Part shown: piece after piece, positions 52,526 to 61,765 of the stretch
Numbering within the stretch: the first letter of the stretch is position 1
How the letters are laid out: each line of letters begins with the position of its first letter
From: Streptomyces sp. A2-16
Lineage (GTDB): Bacteria > Actinomycetota > Actinomycetes > Streptomycetales > Streptomycetaceae
DNA: 64,000 nucleotides
NCBI RefSeq assembly: GCF_018128905.1
Contig: NZ_CP063808.1
Span: 1,674,001 to 1,738,000, forward strand
Reading direction: 5' to 3'
Notes under the pieces: generated by a model
The model's input: the letters and a program-made list of their open reading frames with translations, nothing else
Database searches by the model: none
What the model was told of the DNA's origin: nothing
Made by a program: the position numbers and the translations under genes

Positions 52526-55144
52526 GTGAAGGCTATCCGTCGATTCACCGTCCGACCCGTACTGCCCGATGCCCTGCGGCCGCTGAGCGATCTGGCGCGC
52601 AATCTGCGCTGGTCCTGGCACGCGGAGACCCGCGACCTCTTCCAGTCCGTCGATCCGGAGCACTGGGCCGCGTCGGGCGGTGATCCCGTACGTCTGCTCG
52701 GCAGCGTGCGCCCCGCCCGGCTCGCCGAACTCGCCGAGGACCGCCGCTTCCTGCGCCGGCTCACCGCGGTCGCCGACGACCTCCACGACTACGTCACCGG
52801 TGAGCGCTGGTACCAGGCGCACACCGGTGAACTCCCGTCCGCCGTCGCCTACTTCTCGCCCGAGTTCGGCATCACGGCCGCCCTGCCGCAGTACTCCGGC
52901 GGTCTGGGCATCCTGGCCGGCGACCACCTGAAAGCGGCCAGTGACCTGGGCGTACCGCTGATCGGTGTCGGTCTGCTGTACCGCCACGGCTACTTCCGCC
53001 AGTCCCTGTCGCGGGACGGCTGGCAGCAGGAGCACTATCCGGTCCTGGACCCCAACGAACTGCCGGTGGCGCTGCTGCGGGAGGCCGACGGCACCCCGGC
53101 CCAGGTGTCGCTGGCCCTGCCCGGCGGCAAACAGCTGCACGCCAAGATCTGGCTCGCCCAGGTCGGCCGGGTGCCCCTGCTGATGCTGGACTCCGACGTC
53201 GAGGAGAACGACCTCGGCGAACGCGGGGTGACCGACCGGTTGTACGGCGGCGGGAGCGAGCACCGGCTCCTCCAGGAGATGCTCCTCGGCATAGGGGGTG
53301 TCCGGGCCGTACGGACGTACTGCCGGCTGACCGGCCACGCCGAACCCGAGGTCTTCCACACCAACGAGGGGCACGCCGGCTTCCTCGGCCTGGAGCGGAT
53401 CGCCGAACTCTGCGACCAGGGGCTGGACTTCGACGCGGGGCTGGAGGCGGTCCGCGCGGGGACGGTGTTCACCACGCACACCCCCGTCCCGGCCGGCATC
53501 GACCGCTTCGACCGCGAGCTGGTCGCCCGGCACTTCGGCCCCGACGCCGAGCTCCCGCGCATGGACGTGGGCCGGATCCTCGCCCTCGGCATGGAGACCT
53601 ACCCCGGCGGCGAACCCAACCTCTTCAACATGGCCGTGATGGGCCTGCGCCTGGCCCAACGCGCCAACGGGGTCTCGCTGTTGCACGGGCAGGTCAGCCG
53701 GGAGATGTTCTCCGGACTCTGGCCGGGATTCGACCCCGAGGAGGTGCCGATCACCTCCGTGACCAACGGGGTGCACGCCCCGACCTGGGTCGCCCCCGAG
53801 GTGCTCCGGCTCGGCGCCCGGCAGATCGGCGCCCAGCGCACCGAGGACGCACTGACCGTCGGCGGCTCGGACCGCTGGGACGCCGTGGGCGACATCCCCG
53901 ATCAGGACATCTGGGACCTGCGCCGCGATCTGCGCGAGCAGCTGGTGGTGGAGGTGCGGGACCGGCTGCGGGCGTCCTGGCGCCAACGCGGTGCCGGCAC
54001 GGCGGAGTTGGGCTGGATCGACGGGGTGCTGGACCCGGACGTCCTGACGATCGGATTCGCGCGCCGCGTCCCGTCGTACAAACGACTGACCCTGATGCTC
54101 CGCGACCGCGACCGCCTGATGGACCTGCTCCTGCACCCCGAGCGCCCGATCCAGATCGTGGTGGCCGGAAAGGCGCACCCGGCGGACGACGGCGGGAAAC
54201 GCCTGGTCCAGGAGCTGGTGCGGTTCGCGGACGATCCGCGGGTGCGCCACCGGATCGTCTTCCTGCCCGACTACGGCATGGCGATGGCACAGAAGCTGTA
54301 CCCGGGCTGCGACATCTGGTTGAACAATCCCCTGCGTCCGCTTGAGGCGTGCGGTACGTCCGGGATGAAGGCGGCCCTGAACGGCTGCCTGAACCTGTCC
54401 GTCCTCGACGGCTGGTGGGACGAGTGGTTCCAGCCCGACTTCGGCTGGGCGATCCCGACGGCCGACGGCTCGGGCACGGACTCCGACCGGCGCGACGACA
54501 TAGAGGCCGACGCCCTTTACGACCTCCTCGAACAGCGGGTGGCCCCCCGCTTCTACGAGCACGGCCAGGGCGGCCTGCCCGACCGCTGGATCGAGATGGT
54601 CCGCCAGACGCTGACCCTGCTGGGCCCGAAGGTCCTGGCGGGCCGCATGGTCCGCGAGTACGTCGAGAGGCTGTACGCCCCCGCGGCCCACGCCCACCGC
54701 ACCATGGCTCCGGACGCGGCGCGCGAGCTGGCGGACTGGAAGTCGCGGGTGCGGGCCGAGTGGCACGGCGTGACGGTCGACCACGTCGAGACGACCGCCG
54801 CGACGACCACGGCCGAACTCGGCACCACGCTCGGCCTGCGGGTCCGCGTCGGCCTGGGCGCCCTCGGCCCCGACGACGTGGAGGTCCAGGCGGTCTCCGG
54901 CCGCGTGGACGAGGAGGACCGCATCGCGGACGCGGCGACGGTCCCGCTGAAACCGGTGGGCGGCCCGGACCACGAGGGCCGCTGGCTCTACGAGGGCCCC
55001 CTGTCCCTGGATCGCACGGGCCCCTTCGGCTATACGGTCCGCATCCTGCCCTCGCACCGCCTGCTGGCCTCGGGCGCGGAACTGGGCCTGGTGGCGGTGC
55101 CTTCGGAGGAGGTGGTGGAGGGGGCGGGGGTGCTGATGCGGTGA
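52526..55144 (+). CDS. glgP: Alpha-glucan phosphorylase GlgP
   Basis: Phosphorolytic breakdown of alpha-1,4-glucan to glucose 1-phosphate. The 872-residue protein is of the type with an N-terminal DUF3417 domain (about residues 5-125; LSDLARNLRWSWH). The catalytic GT35 body contains YFSPEFGITAALPQYSGGLG, VFHTNEGHAGF, TSVTNGVHAPTW, IGFARRVPSYKR, and EACGTSGMKAALNG, whose lysine binds pyridoxal phosphate. GTG at 52526 follows GAGGTGG. It faces away from glgE across the subtilisin gene and balances synthesis by the GlgE operon. Confidence 0.95.
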   Translation: MKAIRRFTVRPVLPDALRPLSDLARNLRWSWHAETRDLFQSVDPEHWAASGGDPVRLLGSVRPARLAELAEDRRFLRRLTAVADDLHDYVTGERWYQAHTGELPSAVAYFSPEFGITAALPQYSGGLGILAGDHLKAASDLGVPLIGVGLLYRHGYFRQSLSRDGWQQEHYPVLDPNELPVALLREADGTPAQVSLALPGGKQLHAKIWLAQVGRVPLLMLDSDVEENDLGERGVTDRLYGGGSEHRLLQEMLLGIGGVRAVRTYCRLTGHAEPEVFHTNEGHAGFLGLERIAELCDQGLDFDAGLEAVRAGTVFTTHTPVPAGIDRFDRELVARHFGPDAELPRMDVGRILALGMETYPGGEPNLFNMAVMGLRLAQRANGVSLLHGQVSREMFSGLWPGFDPEEVPITSVTNGVHAPTWVAPEVLRLGARQIGAQRTEDALTVGGSDRWDAVGDIPDQDIWDLRRDLREQLVVEVRDRLRASWRQRGAGTAELGWIDGVLDPDVLTIGFARRVPSYKRLTLMLRDRDRLMDLLLHPERPIQIVVAGKAHPADDGGKRLVQELVRFADDPRVRHRIVFLPDYGMAMAQKLYPGCDIWLNNPLRPLEACGTSGMKAALNGCLNLSVLDGWWDEWFQPDFGWAIPTADGSGTDSDRRDDIEADALYDLLEQRVAPRFYEHGQGGLPDRWIEMVRQTLTLLGPKVLAGRMVREYVERLYAPAAHAHRTMAPDAARELADWKSRVRAEWHGVTVDHVETTAATTTAELGTTLGLRVRVGLGALGPDDVEVQAVSGRVDEEDRIADAATVPLKPVGGPDHEGRWLYEGPLSLDRTGPFGYTVRILPSHRLLASGAELGLVAVPSEEVVEGAGVLMR

Positions 55145-55168
55145 ACGACGGGGGCGCGGGCTCCGCGC

Positions 55169-55678
55169 TCAGCCCGCGTCCTCCCCTCCGCACAGCTTCC
55201 GCAGCACCGTCCCGCACTTACGGGCGTACGCGTGCTGCAGGCCTCTGGTCGCAGGGCCGCCCGCCCGGGAGTACCACTTGGCGGCTCTGCTGAAGGCCGA
55301 CACCGTCAGCCATACCGTGCCGTCGCCCGTGCGGTCGACGACGAAGGATTCCTCGCCGCATTCCGGGTGGCCGGCGAGGGTGCCGTAGGCCCAGCCCGCG
55401 CGGCGGTGTTCCTCGACCGTCCAGACGACTCGGCAGGGTGCCTTGATGACGCCCGCCAGGGTGACCGTCACGTCCACGTCGGGGGCCGCGCGGTCGGCGG
55501 TGGTGTCGATGCCGACGCCGAGCGCGCGGTGCATCTCCCAGGTCAGGACCGCTTCGGAGGCCTTCCGGAAGACGTCGTGGCCCTCGCCTATGCGCGTGCG
55601 GACGTGGAGGGGGTGGAAGCCGGGCGGGCAGAAGCCGCTCCGCCGGGTCGCGCCGACGTCGTCGTACGTGAAGGACAT
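55169..55678 (-). CDS. DUF1990 family protein
   Basis: A 169-residue protein of the DUF1990 family: a short N-terminus with a YDDVGATR motif, then a single alpha/beta domain containing HRARTRIGEG-like and WTVEEHRRAGWAYGTLAGHPE segments, and RKLC near the end. Function is not established. ATG at 55678 is preferred; another lies nine bases upstream. There is no ribosome binding site, and TACTCT sits about 10 bp before the ATG, so the transcript may be leaderless. It converges with glgP. Confidence 0.72.
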   Translation of the reverse strand: MSFTYDDVGATRRSGFCPPGFHPLHVRTRIGEGHDVFRKASEAVLTWEMHRALGVGIDTTADRAAPDVDVTVTLAGVIKAPCRVVWTVEEHRRAGWAYGTLAGHPECGEESFVVDRTGDGTVWLTVSAFSRAAKWYSRAGGPATRGLQHAYARKCGTVLRKLCGGEDAG

Positions 55679-55757
55679 GGGACCCAAGAGTAGGGCGGTA
55701 CCCGGAAATGCCTTCGTTCCGGGTACCGCCCGTCAGCAACTCAGTCCCTCGGGACCA

Positions 55758-57425
55758 CTAGCTGACGTTGACCGCGGACCACGCCGCCGCCACCGCCTTG
55801 TACTCGGTGCTGGTGGAGCCGTACAGGGCCGACGCCGCCGAGAGCGTGCCGGTGCGGGCCGCCTTGTAGTTGGTCGTCGACGTGAAGTACGTCGTCAGCG
55901 CCTTGTACCAGATCTGCAGCGCCTTGGCGCGGCCGATGCCGGTGACCGTGGAGCCGTTGGACGTCGGCGAGTTGTAGGACACGCCGTTGATCGTCTTCGC
56001 ACCGCTGCCCTCGGACAGCAGGTAGAAGAAGTGGTTCGCGACGCCGGACGAGTAGTGGACGTCCAGGTTGCCGACGGACGAGGACCAGGAGTCCGCCGAG
56101 CCGCCGTCCTTGCTGGGCTTGTCCATGTAGCGCAGCGGGCTGCCGTCGCCGTTGATGTCGATCTCCTCGCCGATGAGGTAGTCACCGACGTCGTTGGAGT
56201 TGTTCGCGAAGAACTCCACACCCGTGCCGAAGATGTCCGAGGTCGCCTCGTTGAGGCCGCCGGACTCGCCCGAGTAGTTCAGGCCCGCCGTGTTCGAGGT
56301 GACGCCGTGGCTCATCTCGTGGCCGGCCACGTCCAGCGAGGTCAGCGGGTTGACGTTGCCCTCGCCGTCGCCGTACGTCATGCAGAAGCAGCTGTCGTCC
56401 CAGAACGCGTTGACGTACGCGTTGCCGTAGTGGACGCGGCTGTAGGCGGCGACGCCGTTGTTCTTGATGCCGCTGCGGCCGAAGGTGGACTTGTAGAAGT
56501 CCCAGGTCTCGGCCGCGCCGTAGGCGGCGTCGACGGCCGCCGTCTGGTCGGTGGTGGAGCTGGAGGCCGCGCCGGTGCCCCAGACGTTGTCGGCGTCCGT
56601 GAACAGGGTGCCCGCGGAGGAGCTGGTGCCGTGCGACTTGTTGTACGTCTTGTGGCTGCCGCGGGTGCCGTCGGTCAGCTGGTACGTCGAGCCCGAGAGG
56701 GTCGTCTCCAGGCTGACCGTGCCCGAGTACAGGCTCTTGCCGGTGCCGGTCGCGTTCTCGATGCCCTGGTACTCGAAGAGCTTCTTGCCGGTGGCGGCGT
56801 CGGTGATGACGTGCAGCTGGTTCGGGGTGCCGTCGTCCTGGAAGCCGCCGACGATCGTCTCGTAGGCGAGGACGGGGGTGCCGTTGCCGGCCCAGATCAC
56901 CTTGCGCGCGCCGTCGGCGGCGGCCTTGTCCGAGCCCGCGGCCTTGGCGACGGTCAGGGCCTGCTTCTCGGCCTTGGCGACGGTGAGCTTCGGGGTCAGG
57001 GAGGCGACCTTGATGGTGGCCTTGGTCGCTCTGGAGACGCCCTGGGTCGCACCGGACTTCGACTCGTGGACGACGAGGTCGCCGCCGAGGACCGGCAGGC
57101 CCGCGTAGGTGCGCTCGTAGCGGGTGTGGACCGTGCCGTCGGCGTCCTTCACGACGTCCTTGACGACCAGCTTCTCCTTGGTGCCGAGGCCTATCTCCTG
57201 GGCCGTGTCGGCGGCGGTGGCCTGGCGCTCCTTGATGAGCGAGGTGCGCGCGGCCGAGGACAGCTGCAGCGGGGCGGCGGCGAGGGTGGCCTTGCCGCTC
57301 GACTCCGCCGGGGTCTGGGCGGAGGCGGCACCGGCGGTCATACCGGTGGTGAGAAGGGCCCCGGCCGCGACCGCGGTGGCGATGGCCAGGGTGGTGCGCT
57401 TGTGACGCGCGTAGAGGGGGGTCAC
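55758..57425 (-). CDS. Secreted M4-family neutral zinc metalloprotease
   Basis: A 555-residue exported thermolysin-type protease. Signal peptide residues 1-36 are followed by an FTP/PepSY-type propeptide (about 45-225) and the catalytic domain with HEMSH (His369, Glu370, His373) and the third zinc ligand Glu393 in GGLNEATSD. A CFCMTYGDG segment ahead of the zinc site carries a cysteine pair. GTG at 57425 has AAGGAG 6 bases upstream. It is a close paralogue of the next gene, but ends after the catalytic domain, without a P-domain. The two are 285 bp apart with a terminator between. Confidence 0.93.
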   Translation of the reverse strand: MTPLYARHKRTTLAIATAVAAGALLTTGMTAGAASAQTPAESSGKATLAAAPLQLSSAARTSLIKERQATAADTAQEIGLGTKEKLVVKDVVKDADGTVHTRYERTYAGLPVLGGDLVVHESKSGATQGVSRATKATIKVASLTPKLTVAKAEKQALTVAKAAGSDKAAADGARKVIWAGNGTPVLAYETIVGGFQDDGTPNQLHVITDAATGKKLFEYQGIENATGTGKSLYSGTVSLETTLSGSTYQLTDGTRGSHKTYNKSHGTSSSAGTLFTDADNVWGTGAASSSTTDQTAAVDAAYGAAETWDFYKSTFGRSGIKNNGVAAYSRVHYGNAYVNAFWDDSCFCMTYGDGEGNVNPLTSLDVAGHEMSHGVTSNTAGLNYSGESGGLNEATSDIFGTGVEFFANNSNDVGDYLIGEEIDINGDGSPLRYMDKPSKDGGSADSWSSSVGNLDVHYSSGVANHFFYLLSEGSGAKTINGVSYNSPTSNGSTVTGIGRAKALQIWYKALTTYFTSTTNYKAARTGTLSAASALYGSTSTEYKAVAAAWSAVNVS

Positions 57426-57650
57426 ACAAGCTCCTTCGTGGGGGAGCCCGGAGGGCGTGGGGTTGCCTTCCGGGGTGGTTGTGAAGTTGTGCGGCGGTTG
57501 TGAGGAAGCGTGGCATCAAGGCGCGTACATGTCATGACCCCCAAGTGATGTTGGCTGAAAGTCGACGGCTGGATGAACATTGCAGGCATGTAAAGCGAGT
57601 TGACCTGGGTAAAGCGCCAACAGGACGTCGGTCATGGACTGGCAAAAAGA

Positions 57651-57690
57651 GGGCGCCGCCCCGGGGAGTCGAACCTCCGGGGCGGCGCCC
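57651..57690 (-). terminator. Terminator after the P-domain M4 protease gene
   Basis: GGGCGCCGCCCCGG (57651-57664) and CCGGGGCGGCGCCC (57677-57690) make a 14-bp stem around a 12-base loop. It begins 19 bp past the stop on the minus strand and is followed there by CTCTTTTTGCC, a T-tract. On the minus strand the loop reads AGGTTCGACTCC, which resembles a tRNA T-loop. Confidence 0.85.
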
Positions 57691-57709
57691 TGTCCCTGTG
57701 CGTACCGGA

Positions 57710-59758
57710 CTACGGGAAGGTGAGCTTCCAGCTGTTGATGTAGCCGGTGTCCTGGGCCGCGTTGTCCTGGACCCGCAACTGCCAGGTCCCGTTGGCGACC
57801 TCGGAGGAGGCGTTCACCGTGTACGTGGTGCTGAGGTTGTCGGTGCTGCCGCCGGTGCCGTACGCCTTCAGCGTGTACGCCGTGCCGTCGGGGGCGATCA
57901 GCTGCACCCGGAGGTCACCGATGTAGGTGTGCACGATGTCGACCGAGACCGCGAGGTTCGACGGCGCGTTGCCCGTACGCCCCGACACGGTGATCGGCGA
58001 GTTGACCGCCGCCCCGTTGTCCGGAATCGATACGTCGGTGGTGGACTCGAAGGAGGTGCCGCCACCGCCGCCGCCCGGACGCGAACCGACCGCCACGCCC
58101 GCCCAGGCGTTCGCCACGGCCGTGTACTCGGCGCTCGTCGTGCCGTACAGCTCACCGGCCGCCGCGAGGGTGCCGGTGCGGGCGCCCGCGTAGTTGGTCG
58201 TCGAGGTGAACTTCGTGGTCAGCGCGCGGAACCAGATCTTCTCCGCCTTGTCCCGGCCGATGCCGGTGACGGGAAGGCCGTCCGAGGTGGCCGAGTTGTA
58301 GGTGACACCGTTGATGGTCTTGGTGCCGCTGCCCTCCGACAGGAGGTAGAAGAAGTGGTTCGCCGGGCCGGACGAGTAGTGGACGTCCACCGACCCGATC
58401 CCCGAGTACCAACTGTCCTTGGACGCGCCGTCCTTGCTCGGCTTGTCCATGTAACGCAGCGGCGTGCCGTCGCCGTTGATGTCGATCTCCTCGCCGATGA
58501 GGTAGTCACCGACGTCCGAGGAGTTGTTGGCGTAGAACTCGACGGCCGTGCCGAAGATGTCGGAGGTCGCCTCGTTCAGACCGCCGGACTCGCCCGAGTA
58601 GTTGAGCCCCGCGGTGTTCGACGTGACGCCGTGGGTCATCTCGTGACCGGCCACGTCGATCGACGTCAGCGGGTGGGTGTTGCCCGACCCGTCGCCGTAG
58701 GTCATGCAGAAGCAGCTGTCCGACCAGAACGCGTTGACGTAGTTGTTGCCGTAGTGGACGCGGGAGTACGCCCCGACCCCGTCACCGCGGATGCCCGAAC
58801 GCCCCTGCACGTTCTTGTAGTAGTCCCAGGTGAGCGCGGCGCCGTAGTGCGCGTCGGCGCCCGCGGTCTCCGTGTTGGAGGCGCTGCCGTTGCCCCAGAC
58901 GTCGTCCGGGCCCGAGAAGAGGGTGCCGGTGCCGGAGGTGCCGCGGTTGAGGTTGTACGTCTTGTGGCTGCCGCGCGCCCCGTCGGTCAGGTTGTACGTC
59001 GACCCGGACTGGGTGGTGCCGAGGGTGACCGTGCCGCTGTACATGGTGTTGCCGGTGCCGGTCTCGATGCCCTGGTACTCGTAGAGCTTCGCGCCGGTCG
59101 CCGCGTCCGTGATCACGTGCAGTTCGTTCGGCGTGCCGTCCTCCTGGAGGCCGCCGACGACCGTCTCGTACGCGAGGGTCGGGGTGCCGTTGCCGGCCCA
59201 GATCACCTTGCGCGGGGCGCGGTTGGTGTCGGCCTTGTCGGCGCCGGCGGCCTTCGCGAGCGTGAGCGCCTGCTTCTCCGCCTTGGCGGCGGGCAGGGCC
59301 GCGGTCGTGGTGGCCGGCTTGATGGCCTTGGCCGTCGCCTTCACGACGCCCTCGGTCGCCCCGGACTTCGTGGTCTCCACGACGAGGTCGCCGCCGAGGA
59401 CGGGCAGGCCGTCGTAGGTGCGCTCGTAGCGGGTGTGGAGCGTGCCGTTGCCGTCCTTGACCACGTCACGGACGACCAGCTGTTCCTTGGCGCCCAGACC
59501 GAGGTCCTCGGCGGTGTCCGCCTTGCCGGCGTTCGCCTTGCGTATCAGCTCGGCGCGCTGGGCGGGGGTGAGCTTGAGGGACTCGGCGCCCGGGATCACC
59601 TTGCTCGCGGCCGACGGTGCCTTCTCCGGGGCTGCGGTGGCGGCGCCCGACTGGACGGCCGCGGCGATCAGGGCGGAGACACCGACGAGGGCCACGGCGG
59701 CGGCCTTGCGGTGCGGGGTGTGGGGGGCGCGTCTGTGGGAGGAACTGTCTCTCAACAC
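57710..59758 (-). CDS. Secreted M4-family metalloprotease with C-terminal P-domain
   Basis: A 682-residue exported protease. Signal peptide residues 1-43, propeptide (about 55-235) and catalytic domain with HEMTH (His372, Glu373, His376) and Glu396 in GGLNEATSD match the neighbouring gene closely, including the CFCMTYGDG cysteine pair. After a Gly-rich linker (RPGGGGGGTS) it adds a proprotein-convertase P-domain (about 575-682; SVDIVHTYIGDLRVQL, GTWQLRVQDNA). GTG at 59758 has AAGGAG 4 bases upstream. The pair looks like a tandem duplication in which one copy gained or the other lost the P-domain. Confidence 0.93.
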   Translation of the reverse strand: MLRDSSSHRRAPHTPHRKAAAVALVGVSALIAAAVQSGAATAAPEKAPSAASKVIPGAESLKLTPAQRAELIRKANAGKADTAEDLGLGAKEQLVVRDVVKDGNGTLHTRYERTYDGLPVLGGDLVVETTKSGATEGVVKATAKAIKPATTTAALPAAKAEKQALTLAKAAGADKADTNRAPRKVIWAGNGTPTLAYETVVGGLQEDGTPNELHVITDAATGAKLYEYQGIETGTGNTMYSGTVTLGTTQSGSTYNLTDGARGSHKTYNLNRGTSGTGTLFSGPDDVWGNGSASNTETAGADAHYGAALTWDYYKNVQGRSGIRGDGVGAYSRVHYGNNYVNAFWSDSCFCMTYGDGSGNTHPLTSIDVAGHEMTHGVTSNTAGLNYSGESGGLNEATSDIFGTAVEFYANNSSDVGDYLIGEEIDINGDGTPLRYMDKPSKDGASKDSWYSGIGSVDVHYSSGPANHFFYLLSEGSGTKTINGVTYNSATSDGLPVTGIGRDKAEKIWFRALTTKFTSTTNYAGARTGTLAAAGELYGTTSAEYTAVANAWAGVAVGSRPGGGGGGTSFESTTDVSIPDNGAAVNSPITVSGRTGNAPSNLAVSVDIVHTYIGDLRVQLIAPDGTAYTLKAYGTGGSTDNLSTTYTVNASSEVANGTWQLRVQDNAAQDTGYINSWKLTFP

Positions 59759-60010
59759 TGACTCCTTCTGCGCGGCCGCGGATCACACGGCCAGGGGAGA
59801 CCGGACGGTGGGTCGACCGTCCGGGCGGTACGCGGAACGAGGTGCGGACGGCCGCGAACAGGCCACAGCAAGAGAGATCTGTGAGGTTGCTGTGAAGCGG
59901 CCGTGGGAAGAGTGGCACCGGAAAGCCCGTACTGTCAGGAGCGCGTCAGAAACTTGGCCGGAAACAGTCCGTTGTCCGGTCGTTCATGTTCGATATACGG
60001 TCCCGTGGGA

Positions 60011-61765
60011 TCAGCTGCCGCCCGGCGCTCCGTGCCACGACCCCCACAGCGCCGCGTACGCCCCGCCCGCCGCCACCAGCTCCTCGTGCGTGCCCAGTTC
60101 GGTCAGCAGGCCGTCCTCCATCACCGCCACCCGGTCCGCGTCGTGCGCGGTGTGCAGCCGGTGCGCGATCGCGATGACCGTGCGCCCCTCGAGTACGGCG
60201 GCCAGGGCGCGCTCGGTGTGCCGTGCGGTCGTGGGATCGAGCAGCGCGGTCGCCTCGTCCAGGATCAGTGTGTGCGGGTCCGCCAGCACCACCCGCGCCA
60301 GCGCGAGTTGCTGCGCCTGCGAGCCGTCCGTACGGCAACCCTCCTCACCCAGCCCGGTGTCGAGCCCCTCGGGTAGCTCCCGCACCCACCCGTCGGCCCC
60401 CACGGCGGTCAGGGCGGCCCACAACTCCTCGTCACCGGCGCCGGGTTCGGCGATGAGGAGGTTGTCGCGGACCGTGCCCAGGAAGACATGGTGCTCCTGG
60501 GTGACCAGGACGACCTGGCGGCGCAGCTGCTCGGGGTCCAGGCCGACGACCGGGACCCCGCCGACGGTCACCGAACCGGAGGTGGGCGCGTCGACGCCCG
60601 CGAGCAGCCTGCTCAGCGTGGTCTTCCCGGCACCGGACGGGCCCACCACCGCGAGCCGCTCACCGGGGCGCACGGTCAGGTCGACGCCGTGCAGGACCTC
60701 GCCGCCGCGGCCGTAGGAGTAGCGCACGCCGGTCACGTCGATGCGGTCGTCGGCGGGGGCGGGGGAGTCCTCGACGGAGGCCCGTGGCGCTGCCGCGAGG
60801 CCCTCCACGCGCGCGAACGAGGCTCCGCTGGACTGGAGTTGCTCCACCCGCACCAGGATCTGGTCGAGCGGGTTGACCAGTTGCTGGAGATACAGGGCGG
60901 CCGCCACCACCGAGCCCAGGCTCATCACGCCCTGCGCGTGCAGCATCCCGCCCACCAGCAGCACGCCGGCCACGGGCAGGATGTACGCCACCTCGACCAC
61001 GGGGAAGAACACACTGCGCAGGTAGAGCGTGTACAGCCGGGTGCGGCGGGCCGTGTCGAGGGCCTCCCGGCTCGCCCGCACGCGTCGCTCCTCGAGCCGC
61101 AGTGCCTCGACCGTTCGGGCGCCGGACGCGGTGGCCGCGAGGATCTCGGCGACCTCCGAGGTGGCCTCGCCCTCGGCCAGATAACCGTCCCTCGCCCGCC
61201 GCAGGTACCAGCGCAGCACGAACCAGATGGGCAGCAGACCGAACACCCCGACCGCGCCGAGGAGCGGGTCGAGGACGAACACCGCGGCGAGCAGGAACAG
61301 GAACTGCACCGAGTTGATGAGCAGTTCGGGTCCGGCGTCGCGGAGCGTGGTGCCGACCGTGGCGACGTCCGCGGTGCCGCGGGCGGTGAGGTCGCCGGTG
61401 CCCGCACGTTCCACGACGGAGGCGGGCAGGGCCAGCACGCGGTCCACGAACTCCTCGCGGACCCGGGCGAGGGTGCGCTCGCCGAAGCGGTGGCCGACGT
61501 AGCGGGCGAAGCGGGCGAGGAGCAGCTGGGTGCCCGCGCACACCACGAGGACCAGGGAGAGCCGGTCCACCGCGGCCACGCCCTCGCCGGCGCGGACCTC
61601 GTCGATGATCCGGCCGAGCAGCCAGGGGCCGGCGAGACCGGTGAGGGCGGCGGCCGCGTTCAGCGCGAGGACGGCGGTGAAGGCGCGGGTGTCCTTGCGG
61701 ATCAGCCGGACGGAGGCACGCCGGACGGTGGCCTGGTCGGCGACCGGGAGGTGGCCCTTGCTCAC
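60011..61765 (-). CDS. ABC exporter half-transporter with intact ATP site but altered signature
   Basis: A 584-residue membrane-ATPase fusion with six membrane helices (about residues 25-310) and a C-terminal nucleotide-binding domain. Walker A GPSGAGKTT, Walker B TLILDEAT and switch histidine AIAHRL are intact. The ABC signature, normally LSGGQ, is TDGSQAQQ here. The GTG start overlaps the stop of the preceding gene (GTGA), so the two half-transporters are coupled and probably form a heterodimer. The substrate is unknown. The stop lies about 250 bp from the start of the M4 gene on the same strand. Confidence 0.88.
   Translation of the reverse strand: MSKGHLPVADQATVRRASVRLIRKDTRAFTAVLALNAAAALTGLAGPWLLGRIIDEVRAGEGVAAVDRLSLVLVVCAGTQLLLARFARYVGHRFGERTLARVREEFVDRVLALPASVVERAGTGDLTARGTADVATVGTTLRDAGPELLINSVQFLFLLAAVFVLDPLLGAVGVFGLLPIWFVLRWYLRRARDGYLAEGEATSEVAEILAATASGARTVEALRLEERRVRASREALDTARRTRLYTLYLRSVFFPVVEVAYILPVAGVLLVGGMLHAQGVMSLGSVVAAALYLQQLVNPLDQILVRVEQLQSSGASFARVEGLAAAPRASVEDSPAPADDRIDVTGVRYSYGRGGEVLHGVDLTVRPGERLAVVGPSGAGKTTLSRLLAGVDAPTSGSVTVGGVPVVGLDPEQLRRQVVLVTQEHHVFLGTVRDNLLIAEPGAGDEELWAALTAVGADGWVRELPEGLDTGLGEEGCRTDGSQAQQLALARVVLADPHTLILDEATALLDPTTARHTERALAAVLEGRTVIAIAHRLHTAHDADRVAVMEDGLLTELGTHEELVAAGGAYAALWGSWHGAPGGS

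Noticed and set aside
57651..57690. tRNA gene
   Set aside because: Only a T-arm-like hairpin is present. There are no D or anticodon arms, and the neighbouring sequence is coding or promoter.
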